Origin: Coix lacryma-jobi var. lacryma-jobi
Taxonomy: Eukaryota > Streptophyta > Magnoliopsida > Poales > Poaceae
Assembly: GCA_009763385.1 (NCBI GenBank)
Contig: CM019826.1
Coordinates: 99,246,848-99,310,847, forward strand
Length of the DNA: 64,000 nucleotides
Direction of reading: 5' to 3'
The notes below the pieces were generated by a model. The model saw only the letters and a program-made list of their open reading frames with translations, had not been told where the DNA came from and made no database searches. This document shows, piece by piece, positions 11,589 through 21,968 of the stretch; the stretch's first letter is position 1; the number at the start of each line of letters is the position of its first letter. The translations under genes and the position numbers were made by a program.

Positions 11589-11849
11589 CCACCATTCGAG
11601 ATTGTGAGAGGTTTTGGAGCCTCACCTCGCCGGAGCGGCAAGAGGCATCCTTAGTGGATTGCTCGTGTCATTGAGCTACCTCACTAGCGGTAGATTCTTG
11701 TGGCGCTCTTAGTGATCTTGGCTTTGCGCCGATTAGCCACCGGGTCACCTAGTGTTGGTCGACACAACGGGGGAGAAAAATAATGATAAAGATATGGGGA
11801 GATGGGGAGAAAATGCTAAGATAAAAGCAACATACTAATGAAACCTTCA
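11589..11849 (+). repeat. Remnant of E2 5' LTR interrupted by E1
   Basis: Sequence from about 11650 to 11770 resembles the E5 LTR near 33020-33130, sharing CGTGTCATTGAG, the GATTAGCCACCG stretch and GGTCGACACAACG. The end CCTTCA at 11849 followed by a degenerate primer site resembles an LTR terminus. It does not match the end of the E2 3' LTR at 16351-19219, so the two sides of E2 look like different LTR subfamilies or a recombinant. E1 appears to have inserted within this LTR. Confidence 0.6.
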
Positions 11850-11862
11850 AGTGATCGGAGCT
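11850..11862 (+). other. Degenerate primer-binding site of E2
   Basis: AGTGATCGGAGCT matches the E5 site AGTGGTATCGGAGCC with a two-base deletion and one change. It lies about 40 bases before the gag start. Confidence 0.55.
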
Positions 11863-11898
11863 AGGTCTCTCATTTGTGTTCTTTACCGACCCGAGAGG

Positions 11899-13662
11899 AT
11901 GGCGACTTATGGGCTAGGTATTGATTGTCCACACATTTTTGATGGCACTCACTTTACACGATGGAAAACTTGGATGATGTGTAATTTCAAGTTTATTTGC
12001 CCTCAAATATGGTGGATCGTAGATGTAGGCTTTTCTCATGTGTTGGATGAAAAGAATCTAACTCAAGCACAAGAGAAATGCCTAGATCTCGAGTGCCAAG
12101 CTACTAACATCATTTTTAGATCTTTGCATGATGATATCTTTAGTGAAATCATGGATATGGAGTCCTCCCATAACATGTGGAAGTATCTCAATGACAAGTA
12201 TGGGAGTCCTCCAATTGATGATGATGTTAGTGAGCCCAAGGAAGAGGCACATGAGGTGGTTGAGCAAGATCACAACTCTGTGATTGTGGAAGATTGCTCC
12301 ACCTCAAGCTCAAGTGATGCAAGTGATGATGATATTCCAAGCACACTTGATGATGATGATGGTTCATGCTCCGGCTATGAGAGTGATACTTCTTCGAGCT
12401 CTCCAACCACTACACCACATTGCTTCATGTCACATGGTGACACTAAGGTTTGCAAAGCTAATGTGATTGATCTTAATGCATATGAGGAGCTCTTGAGTAA
12501 ATATGCTAGCATGACCATCGCTTTAGAAAATGAGATGTCTAAAAATGCAAAATTGACAAAAGAAAACTCATTTCTAAAGAATGCATGTGAACAACAAAAG
12601 CATCTACTTTATGTTACTATTTGTTCACATGATGAGCTTAAATTGACTCATGAGGAATTTAGTGTTGCTCATGATAACTTGGTAAAAGACCATGCTTTTC
12701 TCACTAAGAAGCTTTCTAATGAAGAAACTAAAACTAGTGAGAGCTCATCATTTGGGTCAAATGATCAATCACATATTTGTGCTAACCCATGTGATGTAGA
12801 GAAGAAGCATGTATCCACCTCTTACAATGATTTATTATCTATGTCATGTTCTTCACATATAGATGCTTGTTCTACTTCCTTGTCTTGTGAGACTAACATT
12901 TTGAAGGAGAACAATGAGCTCAAAAGTGAAGTGAAGAACTTGAGCAACAAGTTAGAGAGGTGGTGTAGATCAAAGGTCACCCATGAGCACATGATGAAGA
13001 ATCAAAGAAGCTATGGTGACAAGAGTGGCATTGGCTTCAACAAGAGCAATGTCAAAGGCAAGAGATGGGGCAAGAAAAGATATGAAAGAGAAATGAAGAA
13101 GCAAGAACAAGAAAAGCTATCTCATTTCATGTGCTATCAATGCCACGAGATGGGACATCTTGCAAAAGCTTGCCCCAACAAGAAGAAGCCCCAAGATCAA
13201 ATCAAGATCAACCATGAAGATGGTGATATGGGGAAGAAGACAAGAAGGGGAGGTAGAAGATCAAGATCAACAGAAGACCTCACCCAAGTCAAGTACTATG
13301 AATGTGAGAAGATGGGTCACTTTGCCTCAAAGTGTCCCAATAAGCTTGAGAAGAAGGCTCAAGCAACCCAAATGAGGCAAGGCTATGAGAAGCAACACAT
13401 GAGCAAGGAAGAGAAGGCTCAATCAAGAAGAAATTGCTACTCATGCCGGGAAAGGGGACACATGGCTCATTCATGTCCCCTAGGTAACACTCCTAAGACT
13501 ATTTCAATTGCTAATGATTCTATGCTTAGGAAGGATGAAAATGGTACCTCTAAGACTACCATTGCAACTCATCCCGCTATTCATACTAAGGCTATGCCAA
13601 AGTATGTTGCACCTAACTTGAGAGGACCCAAACTAGTTTGGGTACCATCAAAAAGTGGATGA
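11899..13662 (+). CDS. E2 Gag (copia, SIRE-like), no associated pol
   Basis: I chose the ATG at 11899 because the MATYG...FDGTHFTRWKTWM start matches copia Gag N-termini; the open frame extends upstream to 11851. The protein is 587 residues from here. A copia-type Gag region (UBN2-like) covers only about residues 1-110 and is shorter than in E5. An acidic, Ser-rich linker and a coiled-coil stretch (about 200-370) follow, then a Lys/Arg-rich C-terminus with three zinc knuckles starting at residues 412, 466 and 513. The first and third are normal CCHC. The second has Tyr (codon TAC at 13294) where the first Cys should be. The protein ends with the family-typical VWVP motif. No protease, integrase or RT follows, so this would be a Gag-only element. 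Confidence 0.85.
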   Translation: MATYGLGIDCPHIFDGTHFTRWKTWMMCNFKFICPQIWWIVDVGFSHVLDEKNLTQAQEKCLDLECQATNIIFRSLHDDIFSEIMDMESSHNMWKYLNDKYGSPPIDDDVSEPKEEAHEVVEQDHNSVIVEDCSTSSSSDASDDDIPSTLDDDDGSCSGYESDTSSSSPTTTPHCFMSHGDTKVCKANVIDLNAYEELLSKYASMTIALENEMSKNAKLTKENSFLKNACEQQKHLLYVTICSHDELKLTHEEFSVAHDNLVKDHAFLTKKLSNEETKTSESSSFGSNDQSHICANPCDVEKKHVSTSYNDLLSMSCSSHIDACSTSLSCETNILKENNELKSEVKNLSNKLERWCRSKVTHEHMMKNQRSYGDKSGIGFNKSNVKGKRWGKKRYEREMKKQEQEKLSHFMCYQCHEMGHLAKACPNKKKPQDQIKINHEDGDMGKKTRRGGRRSRSTEDLTQVKYYECEKMGHFASKCPNKLEKKAQATQMRQGYEKQHMSKEEKAQSRRNCYSCRERGHMAHSCPLGNTPKTISIANDSMLRKDENGTSKTTIATHPAIHTKAMPKYVAPNLRGPKLVWVPSKSG

Positions 13663-16336
13663 ATGTGTGTAGGTACCATGGCATTGGAGGCTTGATTCAA
13701 TTTGTTCCATGTTGATCATCATGTGATTGAATCAAGTAATGAAGCTTATTGCTATCCTCATCTCAATGCCAAGTCAAGTATAGTGAAGTCCAAGTGGTAT
13801 AACATACAAGTGCAAAGTTCAAGTTGTGGTGATTGATTGGAGATATTTGAAGGCTTGCAAATGGTAGATAAAGAAGCTTGCTATTTGATGATCATGAGCT
13901 ACTAAGGTATATCTCTAGTTGATCATGTTCTTTTAGATGCATATAAGATGATTGAATTGGATATATATGCATATGTTGCTTGCTATAAGATGATTGAATG
14001 GATTTAATGCTTAAGTGATCAAAATTGAGTTAGTTTGAATGGATATGTTCATGAGACTTCTTTTAGTAAGTGATTTGAATGGTTATATGTCTTGTGAGAG
14101 TATTCAAACAAGTTAGCTCAAGTTTGATTCAAATTGGTAGAGTATAGCTCAATTGCTCAAAATTGTTCAATATTGCAAAATCTGTGTGAGCTGAGAAGAT
14201 AGCCATGTTTGAGTAATCAAATCTAGTTGGATTGGCTTGAAATTTGGTACACATGCTCTACACTTATGGTATTAATTGCTGTGCAAAATTCATGATAATT
14301 GGATAAGTGATGCTTCGGTTTTGGAGTGAATCTTGTCAACTATAGCGCAGCAGTTTTCAGCATGTAGTACTATGGATAGATTTGAAATCTGGTAGCAATC
14401 TAGAAAGTCAATGAAGCTCAAATTTTTATGGCTGCTAGAACACTTAGAGAGGCACATGTCCACCAAATTTCATAGTCATTGGACTTATATTTTGGGAGAT
14501 ATGCATGTTTCTTCGAGAAGGATAGAATCTGCCAAAAAAGTGACAATTATTGGATTGATCTAGAGTCACTTTGATTGAAAGGCCCTCAAGTTGGAATCAT
14601 GTTTATAAGTGGTTGAGGGTCCTATGTTTGGTTTTGAGATGAGCTAGAAGTATGACAAAGATGTGATCAAGACCAACATCAAGATGAAGAGAAAGATCAA
14701 GTCCTAGTATCAATTGAAGATCTTTTGGAAGAATGAAAAGGACTCAAAGAAGGAAGAGTTGAACTCAGGCAACCAATGCAAGAAGCTTTCATCATGATGA
14801 GTTCACCATTGGATCAATCAAACAAAGGCATTTCGAGTAAGGATCTAGGATGTTCTTTGGAGAGAGGTCACTTCTCCCTTTTATAGGGGCTTGCCGCCTT
14901 TTGTAGGTTAACCAAGTATGGTACTTGGAAGGCTAATATGGAAGTGGTGATTCAAAGGATGTTTGAGATGCTTAGTTGAAGCAATGAAAGGATTGATCTA
15001 AAGAAGCAAGCAACATCCAAGATAGACAAGTAAATCATGCCAACTCAAGTGGTATTTATATGCAAGCAAAGGTCAAATGAAGAAGCAAGCCAACCACAAC
15101 AAGATAGTGCACTTGATCATATGGGTGAAGATTTGATTCTTTCAATTGGTATCTATTGGTCTTCACCATGGACTTCACATTGCTATTTTCGGAGTTGGAA
15201 TCAAATGACTAACCTCTACTCCAAGATAGCAAGGTATCATTGTTTGTCATATGCATTCATACTATGCTTAGGACTTGATTAGAGCATATATACATCCTTG
15301 TGATACTATCTAGGAGCATCCATGAAAATCAAATGTTTTGATGCTTATATGATGCCACTATTGCTTCTATGCTTTACATGATCTAGTGGTAACATATAAC
15401 ATGTTTATGGGCTTGCAATCCTAGTGTTTATTCTAGAGAATGAGCAATGGAACATTTAACCAACGTGAGTAAGATAACTATTGCAAAATGTGTGAAGAAG
15501 CTTACTCTAGAGCAAACCGTGTTGAATGTTTCATGCAAATGATCTAGGTTGAACCACAGATGAAATGAAACAAACATCTCTCTCTTAACAATTTGAACCT
15601 CCTTTATGCAAACCTTTTATGGAAATAGATGACAAAGGGGGAGAAAGTGTAACAAAGATAAAATTAAAGGGGGAGAGACAAAGATAAAATGAAAGGGAGA
15701 GAATGAATGTAAAGATAAAATAAAAATGATTTTTGAGCACACAAGTAGGGGGAGCAAGCTCATGAACTTGGTTGCTGCATTTGATATGTGCATAATCATG
15801 TGCTTGCTTGCATTGCATAAGTTTTAAAATTTTATATGCATGCTTGTGTGGTGTATGCTAGTTATAGGATTTAATTGATGATTTGATAACTAGCATGCAT
15901 AGGTTGATAGCTAGACTTGTGCTTTTCATGCAAAACTAGACCCTTGCTTTTAATGTTGATCTCACATGGTTTTCTAGTTTTTATGATGTCTAGCTACTTG
16001 TGGTGCTAAGGAAGATGTACAATTGTGAACTTCATCAATATCACGCTTCAAAGGTTATTCTATACACCTTAGCACCTCTTGGTAGTAATTACTCTCCCAC
16101 ACTCAGATATCTATTCATATGTGCAAGTTTCATTTCCAAACACTCTAGCACGTATGTAGGGGGAGCTAATTCTACCAATTCGGGTTTGTGCTACTTGTCC
16201 AAAATCCTTTACACATGGTAAAATAGCTTGGGCAAGCAACATGAATCCAAACCAAGTTAGCAATTTTCATTCTTGTGAAGTGCTAGCTTGGAATAAGCAT
16301 AATTTCCATATCTTTGTAGAGTTGTCATCAATTACC
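13663..16336 (+). other. E2 non-coding internal region where pol would be expected
   Basis: This ~2.7 kb has no ORF with retroviral similarity. From about 15280 it parallels the 3' untranslated part of E5 (38990-39975), for example the shared text around GTTTATGGGCTTGCAATCCTAGTG. So pol is absent and 13663-15280 is AT-rich sequence of unknown origin. Repeated purine boxes of the type AGGGGGAG occur near 15640, 15668, 15748 and 16157. Confidence 0.7.
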
Positions 16337-16350
16337 AAAAAGGGGGAGAT
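16337..16350 (+). other. Polypurine tract of E2
   Basis: AAAAAGGGGGAGAT directly precedes the TGAAAGG start of the 3' LTR. It is nearly the same as the E5 tract. Confidence 0.85.
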
Positions 16351-17348
16351 TGAAAGGTCCTAGTTTGGTTTTGGTAATTGAGTGACAACTTAGGTGGACT
16401 AATATGTGTTTGAAGTGAATTACACAGGTGATTATTCCACAGGTGATCATGTGTGAGCAACATATGTCATAGAGGTGAAATGGCTTGGAAGATGTTGCAA
16501 GGCTCACACATGTGATGAAGGAGCTTAAATGCACATGAAACATGACATGTGGTCATGTGGCTAAGATGGTAAAGATCAAGGCAAGACTTGGCTTGATGGA
16601 CCGATTGCGAAGGTGAAGGGCAAGTTGGAGGCTTTGACGTCATTGGTACCGAGTGTCGGGAGGCTTAAGCAAGACTTGGCGCCGAAGAACCGAAGCGATG
16701 GTGAAGAGCAAGTGATGTCAAGATCGATGGACCATGGAGGCCATGTGATGATATGAAGTGAATCATATCATTTGATCAAGGTTGGTGCATACGTTGCATC
16801 AACAAATGGAGGAGATGGAATGGAATGCGCAAGGCAAAGGTATATGTATAGGGCATTTCATTTCACCGGTCATAGGTGAGTAGAGAAGTTGATGACCAGA
16901 TTTAGGATAGATGGACGTACTATCAAGAGGAGCAAACTTGTTTGCATATCGGTCATCTAGTGCCACTTGAGCGATCTAACTTTGTGATGTTGCTAGGATC
17001 GAGTTGCGTTGTGAGTACAAGTGAAAATCCTTTGAAAAAATGATTGTGAAAATGCTAACACACTTGCACAAGGTTGTATACACTTGGTGGTGTTGGCACA
17101 TTTGCAAAGGAGAAGGTGTTGGAGTTGAATTGAATCAACTCGGAGAAGTTTTCGGAGAAATCTTTGGTTGAAAAAGAGAAGCGATGGATCTTGGATTGGA
17201 ATTTTGTACTAACCCTTTGAGATTTGGATTATCTTTGTATGTGGGATGTGTAGCCCTCTAAATAAGCTTTCCAAAATGCCAAGATCATCAAAATCGGAGT
17301 TCGGAGCTAAAAGTTATGGCCGTTTTAGCGCGGAGGTCTTTTTTTGGC

Positions 17349-17890
17349 CTAGAGGTAGTACCGACCCTGAGGCCGGTAGTACCGACCCCTCCGCGAACAG
17401 ATCGCATGCTCTCTGTGTTTGGGACATTTTTGGCCTAGAGGTAGTACCGCCATAGGGCCGGTAGTACCGACCCTCGGTAGTACCGACCCCTCTGTGGGCA
17501 GCGCGCAAACTCTCTGTTCGGAGGAGTTTTGGCCTAGAGGTAGTACCGTCATAAGGCCGGTAGTACCGACCCTACTACCGACCCCTGTACGCAGCGCGCA
17601 AACTCTCTGTTCGGGAGACGGTTTGGCCTACCGGTAGTAACGCCATATGACCGGTAGTACCGGGCCACGGTAGTACCGACCCTAGGGGTCGGTGGTACCG
17701 AGGTTTGGAGGAAGTTTGGGAGCGTTCTGTGTAGATCTAGATTTGGCCTACCGGTACTACCGCTATAAGGCCGGTAGTACCGGGGGAGGTAGTACCGACC
17801 CTACTACCGCCCGTGTTAGAAAGTCGTTTCTAACGGTCTTTTGGACCGCCGGTAGTACCGGCCCTTGGGTCGGTAGTACCGACCGAAGGC
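17349..17890 (+). repeat. Array of GGTAGTACCG motifs in E2 LTR U3
   Basis: The near-palindrome CGGTA(G/C)TACCG recurs roughly every 15-70 bases with little conservation between copies. It ends about 50 bases before the TATA box. The ORFs that overlap it are by-products of the repeat. Confidence 0.85.
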
Positions 17891-17937
17891 GTGGAAGCTC
17901 GGGAGAAGGGGAAAATGGCTAGTTGGTGGCTCCCCTC

Positions 17938-17945
17938 TATAAATA
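17938..17945 (+). promoter_or_regulatory. TATA box in E2 3' LTR
   Basis: TATAAATA is set in CCCCTC...GAGGGG flanks just after the motif array. The position agrees with a U3 promoter. Confidence 0.6.
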
Positions 17946-19219
17946 GAGGGGTGGCCGGCCCTTGGGAAAGGTTGAGCACCCTAGGGACTTTGTCTCCAAG
18001 GTTGGGAAGTGCTTAGGAGCCCTCTAACACACATATGCTTTAGTGCTTATCCGACTGTGTTGAGAGAGCGATCCTAGTGCGTTGCTTTGAGAGATAGCAT
18101 CGAGTGGCACTAGGTGTTCGAGTTGCAAGCTGGTGGTGCTTATTACTCTTGGAGGTTGCCACCTCCTAGACGGCTTGGTGCGTGTCTCCGTCATGAAGCC
18201 CGTGTGAAGATTGTGCGTGGCTCTGGAGAAGCTTTGTGAGGGGCATTGTGCTCACCCCGCGGGAGATCGCGAAGAGCAACTCTAGTGGAAACAGGCGTGA
18301 AGAGCGCCAAGTGGTCCGGCCGGATCGAACGCTAGAGCTCTTGGTGAGCACTCCATCGTGGAGAGCGTGACTTAGGGTCACCACTAGCAAGAGGATCGGC
18401 GGCAACCTTGGGCTTGCTTCAATGGGGACTAGCTTGGTGGCAACCAAGTGAACCTCGGGATAAAATCTTGTGTCCCCGTCTCTTGTTGCTCTTATTGTTC
18501 TTGTTTCCTTGCATATTACACTTGTTCTTGTGTTCTTCGTGTTCTTCCTCCCTACATCACTCTATCTTAGGTTGGGAAGGCTCGATCCACATTTTGGCAA
18601 GGAACCAAGACTTGGGGGAAGCTACAGTCGTCATCTACATCATCTAGGGAAGTGGGGTAATTGCTAGATCTGAGATTGCATCTCGTCCACTTCGATTTCG
18701 TAGCTTCCCGCAGGTGCTCGGTAGTACCGGCATAAAAGCCCGGTAGTACCGGTGTCGGTAGTACCGGCCTAGCAGCCCGGTAGTACCAACCGCCTGGTCT
18801 TTACACTAGCTTGTGTTGCAACACTTATTCTTGTGCTAGTGTTTAGTTGCTTAGTTTGTGTAACTAAGTTGAGCTCTCTAATTTGGCTTGTGTAGCCTTG
18901 TTATTGAGCATTGCTAGTGAGCTTAGGCTTTGTGCTTTGCTTACCAGATTGTGTAGGAGCTCCCCCGTGCTTGAAGTACTAGTTGCTTAGGTTTGTGTGA
19001 CCTTGCAAGCTAGATTGATTAGGTGAGCTCTAGCTAGCCCGACACCTTATTTGCGTTGTCTAGGATCTTTTGTAAGGTGTCACAGAGTATAGGTAGAGGG
19101 GTGTAGTCTTGGCTAGACCGACAGTTTTAATTCCGCATTTGTTTCGGTTAGCCGTTGCGATTAATTTTAAAAGGACTATTCACCCCCCCCCCCTCTAGTC
19201 CGCCATCTCGACCCTTTCA

Positions 19220-20100
19220 CCCGTCATAACCAAAAATAATGAGACACCAAGGATCATGAAGGCTATATCTGGGGTTGGCTAGACATACCATTGCATGGAA
19301 GCTCTTTTGTGAGTAAAACATAAATTATGGTATTGGCAGTTACTTTTATAATTAATCCTGATTAACTAGATTCACACCTGATCTATAGCAAGCACTTTGG
19401 CTACTTAATCAAGCAAGAGTGACTATTTCATCAATAGCCTTCCAGATTCAACCTGATAACCATCTTTAGTTCCATAAGTTCTACGGTAACACATGCCAGT
19501 CAATTGCTCACTGTCCAGGAGCGATGGCGATTATAATCGATTCCTACCCATCTGGGGATAAAGTATCGCACGCTCGCCCGACACGTCCAGCCAAGGCAGT
19601 CGTAAGCTGCCACTCAGGAAATTTGAGAACATGATTCACGGGACGACCATGGGCCCTTCTACACTGGGGGTTATCTCAGTGCCAGGTCGCTCAAGCTATA
19701 ACTGTCCACGGTCATGCCAGGTCAATCAGGCCCTGCCTACCCACGGACCATGCCAGGTTGCTCAGAATAGTTGCCCATGGTACATCTGAGGCCCTAGGTG
19801 TTAGGCGTCAACATCTCCATCACCGGCTCGAATAGCCTTACTCGGCTTCACTGGAGGTACTCCGACCTACTCCGTTAAGTGATTGACGTGTTCAATTTGA
19901 CTGAGGTGCGCTTCCCGAATGGGTCCTATGCGACACAGACGGGAGACTACTAGCACACAGAACCCATGTGCTACTACTCCTACATCCTGCCCGGTCTCAA
20001 ATTAATTATCACAACGTTATCTTCATGATAGCACCAGGCTAGACATGATCAGTAGCCACCTATATGCGGGAGACAGGAAATCACATGACTTTTATCGGTC
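19220..20100 (-). other. Unassigned LTR-like fragment between E2 and E3
   Basis: There is no coding sequence. The minus-strand text has the style of a gypsy LTR interior (repeated GACCTGGCA and CATGCCAGG-type phrases near 19680-19780). It does not match the other LTRs in this window. It abuts the truncated 3' side of E3 near 20100 and the E2 LTR end at 19219. Confidence 0.35.
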
Positions 20101-21888
20101 TATGCCTTTTGCTTGAGTCAAGTCCATGGTGAGGCGGGCCACTTCTTGCCTTAGTAGCTCATTTTCCATTGCATCTTCTTGTGTACATGTTTCTACAATC
20201 ACATCCTCAACATAAGCTTGTTTGCACATGGGTGAGTCTAAATCAAGTAATTCAATGAAAGAAGTAGAGGCATCCTTTTTAGGCATATCAAAAATAGAAT
20301 TTCTAATTTTAGGTGCCTCGGTGGGGTTTGCTCCGATGGCTTCAAGATTAGCAACTTTGTTTGTTAGCTCATCATAATGTTTGCACATGATTTCCATTTT
20401 AGCAAGCAAACTTTTGTAGGCATCTTATGTGCTAGCTAACTTTGCTTTTAGTTTTAAATTTTTCTTTACAAGCTGCTCATCACAAATTGTACTTTCACTT
20501 GTGCTTACACTAGCTTCAAGTTTCTCAATTTTATTAGATAGCTCAACATTGAGATTTGAAAAAGTTTCATATTGATCAAGCAAAACATTGTATGCTTTTT
20601 GTGAGCTTTCTAATTTTTCTTTTAAGGTATTTATCTTCTTTTGTTGACTAGTGCAAGCCTTAGCATAATTAATATTATCTAGCACAAGTTGATCATAAGA
20701 ATGTAGCTCATCATCAATATCACTATCACTATCACTAGAGATAGAGTTTGTGTTACCTCGTGCCATAAGGCACACATGTGAGGAGCTTGATGATGATGAG
20801 TGCTTGCGGCCATGCCTCTTGTGTTGGACTTCATCTTCACTTGATGAAACATCCCATGTCTTGATGGTAGTGAGGGCTTTGGACTTGCATCCCTTCTTTT
20901 TCTTGTCCTTGGGTGTGGGCTTTTGTGTTGGGCAATCCTCCACAAATTGCCCTTTCTTGCTGCATCGATAGCATCCATTCTTTATTTGCTCTCTTCTTTG
21001 ATTGGTGAAGATGAAATCTTCAATTGTGATGGGCACACCCATGACATTGAGCTTGTGGATCATCCTCTCTACCCCACGCATTAGCTTGATTGTTTCTTCA
21101 TCTAAGGAGGAGTTGGAGGAGGTGGAGGCTTGATCATCATCACTTGATTCTTCATCATCATCATCCTCTTCTTGTTCCTCATCTTCACTTGAGGAACTTG
21201 AGCTGGAGGTTGTCTCAAATTGCTTCTTGCCCTTCATCTTCTTGTGCTCATCACATGTGAGAGCTATGCATTTGCTTGATGAAGTGGCTTCTTCTTGACC
21301 CATCTTGCGTGACATCTCAAATGCCACCAATTTGCCAATGACAATGGCCGGGGTCATGGTGCTCAAGTCTTCCATGTTGTGGAGGATGGTGATAATGGTT
21401 GTCTTTGGTAGCACGGAGATGATCTTCCTCACAATATCTGCATCACCTAGCTTTGCAATTCCAATAGAATTGAGCTCATTGATAATTAGATTCAAATGAG
21501 AATACATATCACGAACAAGCTCATTTTCATTCATTTTAAAAGAATCATAACTTGGTTTAGCTAGGTGATGTTTTTGATCTCGAACATTACTTGTGCCATC
21601 ATGGAGCTCATGGAGTTTTAGCCAAATTTCATGAGATGTTTGTAAAGTAAAAACTTGATTAAAAACATCCATGCTAAAAGATTCAAACAAACAATTTTTA
21701 GCTCTAGCATTAAAATGAATCTCTTTTTCATCACCCGCGGTAGGCTTCTCGGGATTTTTAAGGGGTTTCATCCTGTCGCGGGTGACTCTCCACACACACA
21801 GATCAACTGCTTCTAGGTAGCAAGCCATTCTAGCACTATAGTAGGGAAAGTTTGTGTCATCCAAGTGCGGAGGCCTAGAGGTATCCAT
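20101..21888 (-). pseudogene. E3 Gag (copia, SIRE-like), minus strand, nonsense-interrupted and truncated
   Basis: The start is placed at the Met of MDTSRPPHLD (21888), matching the E6 protein. A copia Gag domain covers about residues 1-200. An Asp/Glu/Ser-rich linker and one zinc knuckle follow, with Gln (CAA, 20947-20949 on the plus strand) in place of the zinc-binding His. A coiled-coil-rich C-terminus follows. The frame is stopped by TAA at 20425-20427, where E6 has CAA, then continues open in the same frame until the element breaks off near 20100. There is no pol in view. It belongs to the same family as the E6 Gag. Confidence 0.88.
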
Positions 21889-21953
21889 CCCAACCACTCT
21901 CAATAGCGTTGGCTCAACGGCGGTGAAGCCAAGGGTCTAAAAATGAGACAATA

Positions 21954-21967
21954 GGCTCTGATACCAA
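21954..21967 (-). other. Primer-binding site of E3
   Basis: On the minus strand TTGGTATCAGAGCC follows the LTR end by one base. It is of initiator Met-tRNA type. Confidence 0.85.
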
Positions 21968-21968
21968 T

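Larger units (their letters stand above)
16351..19219 (+). repeat. E2 3' LTR, 2869 bp
   Basis: It starts TGAAAGGTCC and ends GACCCTTTCA, giving matching terminal inverted ends. About fifteen copies of GGTAGTACCG or its reverse complement lie between 17349 and 17890, upstream of a TATAAATA box at 17938. Four more lie at 18719-18788 downstream of it. A C-run followed by TCTAG is found 20-30 bases before the end, as in the other copia LTRs here. Confidence 0.85.

Noticed and set aside
17349..17890. CRISPR-like array (short repeats with variable spacing)
   Set aside because: The motif is near-palindromic, spacing is irregular, orientation is mixed, and it sits in a plant LTR.
17246..17922. Overlapping ORFs in the GGTAGTACCG array
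   Set aside because: These arise from the repeated motif, occur on both strands and differ in every frame.
19220..20100. 3' LTR of E3
   Set aside because: It does not match the E3 5' LTR at 21969-23561 and lacks its TGTAAGG/CCTTTCA ends.
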